A stretch of 50,597 nucleotides of DNA from Streptomyces sp. (lineage in GTDB: Bacteria > Actinomycetota > Actinomycetes > Streptomycetales > Streptomycetaceae): the NCBI GenBank assembly GCA_013362785.1, contig JABFVM010000331.1, positions 1 through 50,597 on the forward strand. The letters run 5' to 3'. The notes below the pieces were generated by a model, which was not told the origin of the DNA, made no database searches, and saw only the letters and a list, made by a program, of their open reading frames with translations. This document shows, piece by piece, positions 41,676 to 48,812 of the stretch (positions are counted from its first letter, which is position 1; every line of letters begins with the position of its first letter). The position numbers and the translations under genes are program-made.

Positions 41676-43319
41676 CTATCCCTCCGCGAGGATCTCGTCG
41701 GCGTCCACGATCCGGTACGCGTACCCCTGCTCCGCCAGGAAGCGCTGGCGGTGGGCGGCGAAGTCCTGGTCGATCGTGTCGCGCGCGACGACCGAGTAGA
41801 AGTGCGCCTGATGGCCGTCCGACTTGGGGCGCAGCACCCGCCCCAGCCGCTGCGCCTCCTCCTGGCGGGAGCCGAAGGTGCCCGAGACCTGGATGGCGAC
41901 GGTGGCCTCCGGCAGGTCGATGGAGAAGTTCGCCACCTTGGACACCACCAGCACGCTGATCTCGCCCTCCCGGAAGGCGTCGAAGAGCTTCTCGCGCTGG
42001 GCGTTGGAGGTCTCGCCCTTGATCACGGGCGCGTTGAGATGCTCGCCCAGTTCGTCGAGCTGGTCGATGTACTGGCCGATGACCAGGATCTGCTGCCCGG
42101 CGAACTTCCGGACGATGGCCTCCGTGACCTTCCGCTTGGTGTCGGTCGTCGCACAGAAGCGGTACTTCTCCTCCTGCTCGGCGGTGGCGTACGCGAGCCG
42201 CTCGGAGTCGGTGAGATTGACCCGGACCTCGACGCAGTCGGCGGGCGCGATGTAGCCCTGCGCCTCGATCTCCTTCCAGGGCGCGTCGAACCGCTTCGGA
42301 CCGATGAGGGAGAAGACGTCGGACTCGCGCCCGTCCTCGCGGACCAGGGTCGCGGTCAGTCCGAGCCGGCGCCGGGCCTGGAGGTCGGCGGTGAACTTGA
42401 AGACGGGCGCGGGCAGCAGATGCACCTCGTCGTAGACGATGAGGCCCCAGTCCCGGGAGTCGAAGAGCTCCAGATGCTGATAGACACCCTTCCGCTTCGT
42501 CGTCAGCACCTGGTACGTGGCGATGGTGACGGGCCGGATCTCCTTCCGCGTCCCGCTGTACTCACCGATCTCCTCCTCCGTCAGCGACGTCCGCTTGACC
42601 AGCTCGTGCTTCCACTGCCGGGCCGAGACGGTGTTCGTGACGAGGATCAGGGTGGTCGACTTGGCCTGCGCCATCGACCCGGCGCCCACCAGGGTCTTCC
42701 CGGCGCCGCAGGGCAGCACCACGACCCCGCTCCCGCCGTGCCAGAAGTTCTCCACGGCCTGCTTCTGGTACGGCCGCAGCGCCCACCCGTCCTCGGCCAG
42801 CTCGATCGGGTGCGCCTCGCCGTCCACGTACCCGGCGAGGTCCTCGGCCGGCCAGCCCAGCTTCAGCAGCGTCTGCTTGATCTGCCCGCGCTCGGAGGGG
42901 TGCACGGCGACGGTGTCCGGGTCGATCCGGGTGCCGACCAGCGGAGCGATCCGCTTCGAGCGCAGCACCTCCTCCAGGACCGGCCGGTCGGTGGTGGTGA
43001 GGACGAGGCCGTGCGTGGGGTGCTTGGAGAGCGTCAGGCGGCCGTACCGGTCCATCGTCTCGGCGATGTCGACCAGCAGGGCGTGCGGCACGGGGTAGCG
43101 GCTGTACGTCACCAGCGCGTCCACGACCTGCTCGGCGTCGTGCCCGGCCGCGCGCGCGTTCCACAGGCCGAGCGGGGTGACCCGGTAGGTGTGGATGTGC
43201 TCGGGCGCCCGCTCCAGCTCCGCGAACGCCGCGATCGCCCGACGGCACGCGTCGGCCTGCTCGTGATCGACCTCCAGGAGCAGGGTCTTGTCCGACTGGA
43301 CGATCAGTGGTCCGTTCAC
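41676..43319 (-). CDS. XPB-type DNA repair helicase (SF2)
   Basis: A 547-residue bacterial XPB: a 3'-5' DNA helicase related to the TFIIH subunit, thought to act in DNA repair. An N-terminal damage-recognition-like helicase-associated region (about 1-165) is followed by RecA-like domain 1 with Walker A LPCGAGKTLVG and DEVH (VYDEVHLLPA), LGLTATLVREDG, and RecA-like domain 2 with VVSKVANFSIDLPEA and QEEAQRLGRVLRPK (motif VI). The GTG at 43319 is preceded by GGAAGGA. The helicase-C/WYL-like gene 2.6 kb upstream on the same strand is its usual actinobacterial neighbour; here other genes separate them. Confidence 0.95.
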   Translation of the reverse strand: MNGPLIVQSDKTLLLEVDHEQADACRRAIAAFAELERAPEHIHTYRVTPLGLWNARAAGHDAEQVVDALVTYSRYPVPHALLVDIAETMDRYGRLTLSKHPTHGLVLTTTDRPVLEEVLRSKRIAPLVGTRIDPDTVAVHPSERGQIKQTLLKLGWPAEDLAGYVDGEAHPIELAEDGWALRPYQKQAVENFWHGGSGVVVLPCGAGKTLVGAGSMAQAKSTTLILVTNTVSARQWKHELVKRTSLTEEEIGEYSGTRKEIRPVTIATYQVLTTKRKGVYQHLELFDSRDWGLIVYDEVHLLPAPVFKFTADLQARRRLGLTATLVREDGRESDVFSLIGPKRFDAPWKEIEAQGYIAPADCVEVRVNLTDSERLAYATAEQEEKYRFCATTDTKRKVTEAIVRKFAGQQILVIGQYIDQLDELGEHLNAPVIKGETSNAQREKLFDAFREGEISVLVVSKVANFSIDLPEATVAIQVSGTFGSRQEEAQRLGRVLRPKSDGHQAHFYSVVARDTIDQDFAAHRQRFLAEQGYAYRIVDADEILAEG

Positions 43320-43523
43320 GTGCGTCCGTCCTTCCGCTCGACCGCCCGACCAAACGTCCAGTGTGCCTCATCCACGGATGATCACGGCGGGCTCGCTACG
43401 GAGGCCCGCTACGGCGGCTCTCCACGGACCGCACCCCGCCCCCGTCGCCCCGGTTCGCCCCGCCGTTTCGGCCGCGTGTTAGCTTCGCACGGCATTGATC
43501 AACGGTACTGATATGGGGGAAAC

Positions 43524-43913
43524 ATGCGGGACCGTATACGCAGGACCGCCCGGGCCGGGCTCGTGGCCGGAGTCGCGCTGGCGGTGACGGCGGGCCTCGC
43601 CGGCAGCGCCAGCGCCGGGACCATCGTGAAGATCAGGGTCTCGGGCGGCACCGGGACGTGGCTCGACTACGGCGACCGGGTCGAGTGCCACGACACCAAG
43701 GCGGACGGCTACGGCGTCCGGACCTACGCCGAGTCGAAGGTGCGCGGCGAGTGGTGGATGCAGGTGGCGTCCTGCTGGGGCGGCAAGGACGACCTCCAGC
43801 AGAGCGGTAACGCCGGCTTCACCGAGGGCGCCGACGTCAAGGTGAAGGTCTGCTACATCAAGCGGGGCGTCGGCGACGTCCGCTGCACCGCCTACCGGCA
43901 CGCGAAGGCCTGA
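43524..43913 (+). CDS. Small secreted protein with two probable disulfides
   Basis: 129 residues. A Sec signal peptide (basic MRDRIRRTAR, hydrophobic core, cleavage probably after Ala31 in SASA-G) is followed by a mature part of about 98 residues. This contains four cysteines (Cys55, Cys84, Cys110, Cys121), fitting two disulfide bonds, and many aromatic residues (GEWWMQVASCWGG). No family recognised; the length and cysteine pattern suggest an exported beta-rich protein or inhibitor. The ATG has a GGGGGA ribosome-binding site. It is monocistronic: a strong hairpin follows. Confidence 0.85.
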   Translation: MRDRIRRTARAGLVAGVALAVTAGLAGSASAGTIVKIRVSGGTGTWLDYGDRVECHDTKADGYGVRTYAESKVRGEWWMQVASCWGGKDDLQQSGNAGFTEGADVKVKVCYIKRGVGDVRCTAYRHAKA

Positions 43914-43953
43914 CGGCCTGAAGGCCCGGTACGTCAGGGCCTGACACATCTCC

Positions 43954-43996
43954 TACTACTCCGGGGCGGTCTCACGCGGGCCGCCCCGGAGTAGTA
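43954..43996. terminator. Terminator after the small secreted protein gene
   Basis: Perfect 16-bp inverted repeat (43954-43969 and 43981-43996) with an 11-base loop, 41 bases after the stop codon and followed by a short T-rich stretch. Confidence 0.9.
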
Positions 43997-44058
43997 CAGG
44001 ATGTCTTTTCATCCCTGCGGGTGGCACGGTTTCACCTGAACGGCGGCGGCTGCGAAGA

Positions 44059-45288
44059 ATGCCGTTCGTGCAGGCCAACAGCCATGAACCGTCCCCGCCG
44101 ACCACCACCCTCGGGTACGCCCTGTTCGCCACCCGCTGGCTGCAGGCCCCGCTCTACTTCGGTCTCGTGGCCGCGCAGGGGGTGTACGTCTACAAGTTCT
44201 TCAACGAGCTCTGGGCGTTAATCCTCCGGTGTGTGACCGGGCAGGCGACCGAGACGTACGTCATGCTCGCCGTGCTCAAGCTCGTCGACGTCGTGATGAT
44301 CGCCAATCTGCTGATCATGGTGATCGTCGGCGGCTATGAGACCTTCGTGTCCCGCATCGGCCTCCAGGGCCACCGTGACCAGCCCGAATGGCTCTCGCAC
44401 GTCAACTCCAACGTGCTGAAGGTCAAGCTCGCCACCGCCATCGTGGGGATCTCCTCGGTCCATCTGCTGCAGATGTTCGTGGACGTCCATCGCACCTCCC
44501 ACCACTCATTGCTGTGGGGCACGGTGATCCACATGGCGTTCATCGCCTCGGCGGCGATCCTCGCGTACATGTCGGGCCCGATGGCCGCGCAGGCCGAGCG
44601 GGGTCATCGGCACCCGCACCGCGAACACGCCGCCCCCGAGGAGCCGGCCGAGCGGGTCTTCGTCCCGGCCCAGGCCCCCTCGCGCGAGGACGGGCTCAGC
44701 GCCGAGCAGCGGGTGCGTGCCGCCGGGTTCCCTGCCCGGAAGCTGCTGGAGGACTTCGACTCCGAGCACCCCAGCTCCTTCGACCGGGAGGCCGTGGCCC
44801 GGCTCGGCAAGCTGGACTTCGTCGCCGCCCGCCGCAACGTGGTCTTCGTCGGCCCGCCCGGCACCGGCAAGACGCATCTGGCCGTCGGGCTCGGGGTGCG
44901 GGCCTGTCAGGCCGGGCACTCGGTGCTGTTCGCGACCGCCGCCGAGTGGTCCGCCCGGCTGGCCGGCGCCCGGGACGTTGGGCGGCTCGCCGAGGAGCTG
45001 GCCGCGCTGGACGAGCACGCCGTGCTGGTCGTCGACGAGGTCGGCTACACCCCCTTCGACGCGGAGAGTGCCGCCCTCTTCTTCCAGCTCGTCGCCCACC
45101 GCTACGAGCGGTCCTCGCTGATCGTGACCACTGACCGGCCGCTCGGCCGCTGGCACGAGGTCTTCGGCGGCCCCTCCGCACCGGCGATGGTGGACCGGCT
45201 GGCCCACCACGCCGAGGTCGTACGGATCGACGGGGACAGCTACCGGATGCGCCGCGCTACTTCAGGGTGGGCAGACCGAGGTTGTTGA
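44059..45288 (+). CDS. Fusion protein: UPF0114 (YqhA) membrane domain plus IS21 IstB-like ATPase domain
   Basis: 409 residues. Residues about 15-180 match the UPF0114/YqhA membrane family: RWLQAPLYFGLVAAQGVYVYKFF, VDVVMIANLLIMVIVGGYETFVS and SSVHLLQMFVDVHR, with four hydrophobic helices. After a polar linker (about 183-215), residues 215-400 are an IstB-like AAA+ ATPase: RVRAAGFPARKLLEDFD, Walker A GPPGTGKTHLA (from residue 265), Walker B VLVVDEVGY, the YERSSLIVTTDRP sensor region and the DRLAHHAEVVRIDGDSYR end. The N-terminal IstB segment that contacts the transposase is missing. No istA or IS21 ends are nearby. The frame is uninterrupted, so a genuine fusion is likely; function unknown. Its last 32 bases overlap a convergent small gene. 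Confidence 0.82.
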   Translation: MPFVQANSHEPSPPTTTLGYALFATRWLQAPLYFGLVAAQGVYVYKFFNELWALILRCVTGQATETYVMLAVLKLVDVVMIANLLIMVIVGGYETFVSRIGLQGHRDQPEWLSHVNSNVLKVKLATAIVGISSVHLLQMFVDVHRTSHHSLLWGTVIHMAFIASAAILAYMSGPMAAQAERGHRHPHREHAAPEEPAERVFVPAQAPSREDGLSAEQRVRAAGFPARKLLEDFDSEHPSSFDREAVARLGKLDFVAARRNVVFVGPPGTGKTHLAVGLGVRACQAGHSVLFATAAEWSARLAGARDVGRLAEELAALDEHAVLVVDEVGYTPFDAESAALFFQLVAHRYERSSLIVTTDRPLGRWHEVFGGPSAPAMVDRLAHHAEVVRIDGDSYRMRRATSGWADRGC

Positions 45289-45454
45289 CCAGCGGGCCTT
45301 CGATGGTGACGCCCTCGGTGATCAGGGACTCCGCGGCGGGCGCCGGGAGGGGCAGCGGCAGGGGAGGGGCGGCGATCGCCGGGGCCACGGGGGCGAGTAC
45401 GCCGACGACGAGGGCGGCGGCGACGGTGGCGAGGCGGGCGGCGGTGGGACACAT
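45257..45454 (-). CDS. Very small exported protein (65 residues)
   Basis: MCPTAARLATVAAALVVGVL starts a typical Sec signal peptide with cleavage near residue 28-29 (AIAA). The mature peptide of about 36 residues is Pro/Leu-rich, then reads ESLITEGVTIEGPLVNNLGLP. No cysteines. AAAGGTG lies about 11 bases upstream of the ATG. It could be a surface-active or structural peptide like other small Streptomyces cell-surface peptides; this is inference. It is followed tail-to-tail by the end of the UPF0114-IstB gene, overlapping it by 32 bases. Confidence 0.65.
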   Translation of the reverse strand: MCPTAARLATVAAALVVGVLAPVAPAIAAPPLPLPLPAPAAESLITEGVTIEGPLVNNLGLPTLK

Positions 45455-45504
45455 GAGCGCTGGTGCACCTTTCTGATGCCCTGATGGCAGGGCGTGGTGG
45501 GAGA

Positions 45505-45560
45505 AGGGGCGAGCAGGATGGCCGGGCGAGCAGGATGGCCGGGCGAGCCGGATGAGCCGG
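45505..45560. repeat. Short tandem repeat between the two exported-peptide genes
   Basis: A 17-base unit GGGCGAGCAGGATGGCC occurs about three times in succession with increasing divergence (the last reads GGGCGAGCCGGATGAGCC). Confidence 0.7.
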
Positions 45561-45562
45561 AC

Positions 45563-45591
45563 GGGCCGGACCCTGGAGTGCGGTCCGGCCC
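45563..45591 (-). terminator. Terminator of the 41-residue peptide gene
   Basis: Perfect 10-bp inverted repeat GGGCCGGACC / GGTCCGGCCC (45563-45572 and 45582-45591) with a 9-base loop, 19 bases beyond the stop codon of the minus-strand peptide gene. Confidence 0.75.
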
Positions 45592-45610
45592 GACGCGTGT
45601 GCCTGTGGTG

Positions 45611-45736
45611 TCAGATCGGGAACTCGATCACCAAGCCGGCGACCTCGCCACCGATCGCCGCGGCCTGCGTGGCGAAGGCGCCGATCATGGCGGCGGTGGC
45701 GGTCAGCACGGTGGCGATGCGACGAGCAGCACGCAT
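45611..45736 (-). CDS. Micro-exported peptide (41 residues)
   Basis: MRAARRIATVLTATAAMIGA opens a compact Sec signal peptide (basic n-region, hydrophobic core, FATQAAA cleavage region about residues 21-27). Only about 14-16 mature residues remain (IGGEVAGLVIEFPI), hydrophobic with two acidic residues. GAGGT lies eight bases before the ATG, and a good terminator follows, so this is a credible gene despite its size. Possible roles are signalling or surface-active peptide; no family recognised. A second exported peptide gene lies downstream on the same strand. Confidence 0.6.
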   Translation of the reverse strand: MRAARRIATVLTATAAMIGAFATQAAAIGGEVAGLVIEFPI

Positions 45737-45912
45737 GGACAACTACCTCTCTGTTGCGCTCACTTGAGCGTGATCAGGACATCCGGTGGCTGCCCTCCGC
45801 CGCGCGGCGGAATGCGGAAAGATCCGAAAGGTCCCTCAAGAGTTGGAAAAGCCCGGCGTGGCGCGCATGGGTCGCCGCATACACCTGAACGAGTGGCTAC
45901 CAGGGCCTGTCG
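45737..45912. other. Spacer upstream of the micro-peptide gene
   Basis: No gene is seen. It holds CGCTCA-CT-TGAGCG (45757-45770) and the palindrome CCGCCGCGCGGCGG (45797-45810), either of which could be a regulatory site for the micro-peptide gene. The region next to 45840 is unusually A/T-rich. Confidence 0.35.
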
Positions 45913-48441
45913 TCAGTCCTCCGCGAGCTCGGCCACCCCGGTGATCCGGTGCAGCGGGTACGTCCGTACCTCGTCCGCGGTGTGGTCGTACGCCGTCACG
46001 AACCCGCCCTCGACCCGCACCGGGGCGATCACCCGCTGACTCGCGGCGCCCTCGGCGTTGACGTACCCGATCCACAGCGCCTCGCCGGTCAGGACGGCGG
46101 CCTGCATGGTGGCGAGGGTCTCCGCCGAGGTAGTGCGGGGCAGCTCGCCGCCGGTCACCGGGGCCTCGGCCGGGCTCGGCCTGCGTGGGGTCGTGGAGGC
46201 GAGGTCGCCCGCGCGGATGGCGCGGATCGCCGCCGCCAGCAGGGTGGCGTCCGGCGTCGGCGGGCCGTCCGGGACCGGCTCGGGGGCCGTGCGCGGCGGG
46301 GTGCGGTGGGCGTCGGCGCGGGTGATCAGTACGTCGCCCTCGGCCGACTCGGCGGCCGGCGCGAAGCCCATCGCGCGCAGGCCCTCCAGCAGCGCGGCCG
46401 GGTCCGCCTGGGCGGCGAGCACGGTCGGCGCGAGCCGGCGCAGGCGCAGACCGGCGGCCCGCTTGTCGGCGAGGATCTCGTTCAGCATCGCGTCGTCGTC
46501 GCAGCGGACGTACGCCGACGCCGCGCCCACCCGCAGATGCCCGTGCTTACGGGCCACGTCGTCGATGAGATACGCGAGCGGCTGCGGCACCGGCGTACGC
46601 GAGTGCTCGGCGAGGAAGGCGTGCAGGTCGGAGGCGCTGCGGCCGGCGTCGAGGGCGCGGCGCACCGAGCCGGGCGTGAAGCGGTACACCGTCGCGCCGC
46701 CCTTGGACTCGACGTCCGCGAGGACGCCGAGCGTGTCGGCGAGCGGCCGCTGCAGGGGGCCGGGTGCCACGGCGGTGAGGTCGGCCTGGAGGAGGACGTG
46801 GTCGAGGGGCTCGGGGAGGAGGGGGGTGAGGAGACGGGCGGCGGCAGCGGAGGCCACGGCCTGTTCGGCGGGGGAGAGGGGCTCGGGTGAAGGGATGGGG
46901 CGGTGGTGCACAGGGAGCTTGGCACCGGGACCGGCCGGTTCCTCCTCGGCCACGTGCTCCGGCGCCGGCGCCCCCAGCAAGGCCCGCCCGTGCCCCGACA
47001 GCGCCCCCCGCCCCGTGACCCCGAGCTGCTCCGCTTCGGTCAGCGTCCAGCGGGCGAGTCTGCTGCGCAGGTCGTCTTCCTGCTGGGGTCCGCGCAACGG
47101 CCGCTCCCAGCGCAGCCGGGCCAGCACCGACTCGGCGGACGGGGACGCCCCCTCCGGCAGCGCGGCGAGCAGGGCCAGCACCCGGTGCCGTACCTCCGGC
47201 GCGGCCGAGCGGTCCAGGCCGGGGCCCAGCGCGGACAGCGCCCGGTCCTTCGCGTCCCGCCCGCCGACCACTCCCGCCGTGCGGGTCGCCGTCAGCCATG
47301 CCTCGGTCAGCCGTGCCCAGCGCTGGGCTGAGGGCTGGTCCAGCCACTCGTCGTAGGCGGGGGTCGCGGCGTACCGCTCGTCGGCCTCGCCGTCGGAGGC
47401 CAGCAGGCCCGCGGCGTAGGCCAGCTCGACCCAGAAGGCGGCCACCGGCTCGGGTACGTCCAGCGCGACCGCGGTCCGCTTGAGGTCGCGCACGCTGAGC
47501 CCGCCGGCCCGCAGCACGGCCGGTCCGCCCTCGTGCCAGTCCTTCAGCAGCTCCTCGACGGTGGCCAGCGCGGTGTACGCCTGCCCGGCCGCGGTCGCGT
47601 CCACAACCTGTGGAGCGTGCGTCGAGGCCGTCTCCACGGGCGGCGGCAGCGGCTCGGTGGCGCGGTGCGCGCGCCCGGCGCGCAGATGCAGGGCGACCTC
47701 GCGGGGGAGTACGACGGTGCCGGGCGTCGTCGGCAGGAGCAGGCCGCGGTCGAGTAGCCAGCGAAGGCGGGGCGCGGGATCGGCGGTGACCTGGCCGTAC
47801 GGCGGCCCCCAGACCAGCCGCGACAGCACCTCCAGGGACTCCTCCGGGGCGCCGGCGAGCAGGGCCGCCATCCGTCGCCGGTCGGTGAACAGGGCGCTGA
47901 GCGACGCCACGGCCGACACCGCGTCGTGCGTCGAGGGCAGCCCGGCCGTCGTGACGATCTCCTGGATACGGCCCGGCGACATCCCCGCCGACGCCTCCGG
48001 CACGGTCGGGCCGAGGCCGGTCGGCGACGGGTGCTGCGCGGAGGGCGCGAGCAGTTCGCGTGCCGTACGGACCAGGCGCAGCCGGTCGTCGCCGCCCCAC
48101 ACCAGGGCCTGGTCGCGCAGGGTCCCCAGGGCGTGCGGCAGCGCGCCGGCCACGGCCGGGTCGCCCTCGTCGCCGGTCATCAGGCCGAGCAGTTCGTCGT
48201 ACGACGCCGGGTCCGCCGCCACGGCCAGCGCCTCCGCCGTCTGCAACGCGAACCGGTCCAGCCGCTCCAGGGCACGCACGACGGAGGCCCGCGTGCCGGC
48301 CCTGGTCGCCAGCTGCGTGAGGTCGGTCGGCACGGGGGTGATGAGATCGGGCCGGCTGCGCAGGAGCACGGCCAGCGAGGCGTCGTCCCGAGCGCGGAGA
48401 GCCTCCGCGAGGGAACGGGGCGGTGTAGCCGGGTCGCTCAT
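45913..48441 (-). CDS. Helicase-associated protein with Helicase_C_3-like and WYL-like C-terminal parts (probable XPB partner)
   Basis: 842 residues. The N-terminal half is helical with repeated winged-helix-like stretches (about 20-330). The middle-to-C-terminal part (about 500-690) resembles the XPB/Ssl2-like helicase domain PF13625: LPEPLDHVLLQADLTAVAPGPLQ and DDVARKHGHLRVGAASAYVRCDDDAMLNEIL. The C-terminus (about 775-842) looks like a WYL-type ligand domain: EALWIGYVNAEGAASQRVIAPVRVEGGFVTAYDHTADEVRTYPLHRITGV. It usually neighbours xpb in actinobacteria and probably works with it in DNA repair. The ATG at 48441 lies seven bases after TAACGT (48449-48454, minus), indicating a leaderless mRNA. 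Confidence 0.85.
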   Translation of the reverse strand: MSDPATPPRSLAEALRARDDASLAVLLRSRPDLITPVPTDLTQLATRAGTRASVVRALERLDRFALQTAEALAVAADPASYDELLGLMTGDEGDPAVAGALPHALGTLRDQALVWGGDDRLRLVRTARELLAPSAQHPSPTGLGPTVPEASAGMSPGRIQEIVTTAGLPSTHDAVSAVASLSALFTDRRRMAALLAGAPEESLEVLSRLVWGPPYGQVTADPAPRLRWLLDRGLLLPTTPGTVVLPREVALHLRAGRAHRATEPLPPPVETASTHAPQVVDATAAGQAYTALATVEELLKDWHEGGPAVLRAGGLSVRDLKRTAVALDVPEPVAAFWVELAYAAGLLASDGEADERYAATPAYDEWLDQPSAQRWARLTEAWLTATRTAGVVGGRDAKDRALSALGPGLDRSAAPEVRHRVLALLAALPEGASPSAESVLARLRWERPLRGPQQEDDLRSRLARWTLTEAEQLGVTGRGALSGHGRALLGAPAPEHVAEEEPAGPGAKLPVHHRPIPSPEPLSPAEQAVASAAAARLLTPLLPEPLDHVLLQADLTAVAPGPLQRPLADTLGVLADVESKGGATVYRFTPGSVRRALDAGRSASDLHAFLAEHSRTPVPQPLAYLIDDVARKHGHLRVGAASAYVRCDDDAMLNEILADKRAAGLRLRRLAPTVLAAQADPAALLEGLRAMGFAPAAESAEGDVLITRADAHRTPPRTAPEPVPDGPPTPDATLLAAAIRAIRAGDLASTTPRRPSPAEAPVTGGELPRTTSAETLATMQAAVLTGEALWIGYVNAEGAASQRVIAPVRVEGGFVTAYDHTADEVRTYPLHRITGVAELAED

Positions 48442-48489
48442 CCTGCCCACGTTAGCGGGTTGCCTCCGGCGGGTGGGCCGATGAGGTGC

Positions 48490-48506
48490 GGGTGGGTGCG
48501 GGTGGG
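48490..48506 (+). other. Four-tract G-quadruplex motif
   Basis: GGGTGGGTGCGGGTGGG: four G3 tracts with loops of one, three and one bases, a pattern of very stable intramolecular quadruplexes. It lies between the divergent start of the helicase-associated gene and the binding-protein fusion gene. Confidence 0.7.
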
Positions 48507-48574
48507 CGGCTCGGCGCGGGCGCCTCGGGGCCTTCGCCCACCCTCCACCCGTCTCGGTCGGCCAAGAGGCTCGA

Positions 48575-48620
48575 CTCGCCCCTCGCCCCTCGCCCCTCGC
48601 CCCTCGCCCCTCGCCCCTCG
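48575..48620. repeat. Heptanucleotide tandem repeat (CTCGCCC)6
   Basis: Six perfect consecutive copies of CTCGCCC plus a partial copy, in the non-coding spacer upstream of the binding-protein fusion gene. A 7-base unit would shift spacing by non-integral helical turns when copy number changes. Confidence 0.9.
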
Positions 48621-48812
48621 GCCCGGTCGGCCGGGAAGCGGGCCCTGTCCGCACAGTCCGCCCCTCCCGGGCGAACGGAACGTTTCCGAGATGGCCCCCG
48701 GATGAACATCACCCGGAGGATTCCGGCACCCCTGGCAACGTGGCGCACCCACTGGTCACCCTTGGCTCCCGGTCAACTACTTCAGGGCTCAAGCGAATTG
48801 GGGGGTTCGGCG
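48621..48812. other. Remainder of the spacer before the binding-protein fusion gene
   Basis: No gene is seen. CGGAA-CGT-TTCCG near 48675-48688 is a short inverted repeat. The promoter was not located with confidence; TTGGCT near 48761 is a possible -35 box without a clear partner. Confidence 0.3.

Noticed and set aside
44800..45260. A resident IS21 insertion sequence
   Set aside because: Only an IstB-like domain is present, fused to another protein; there is no istA, no terminal repeats and no target duplication visible.
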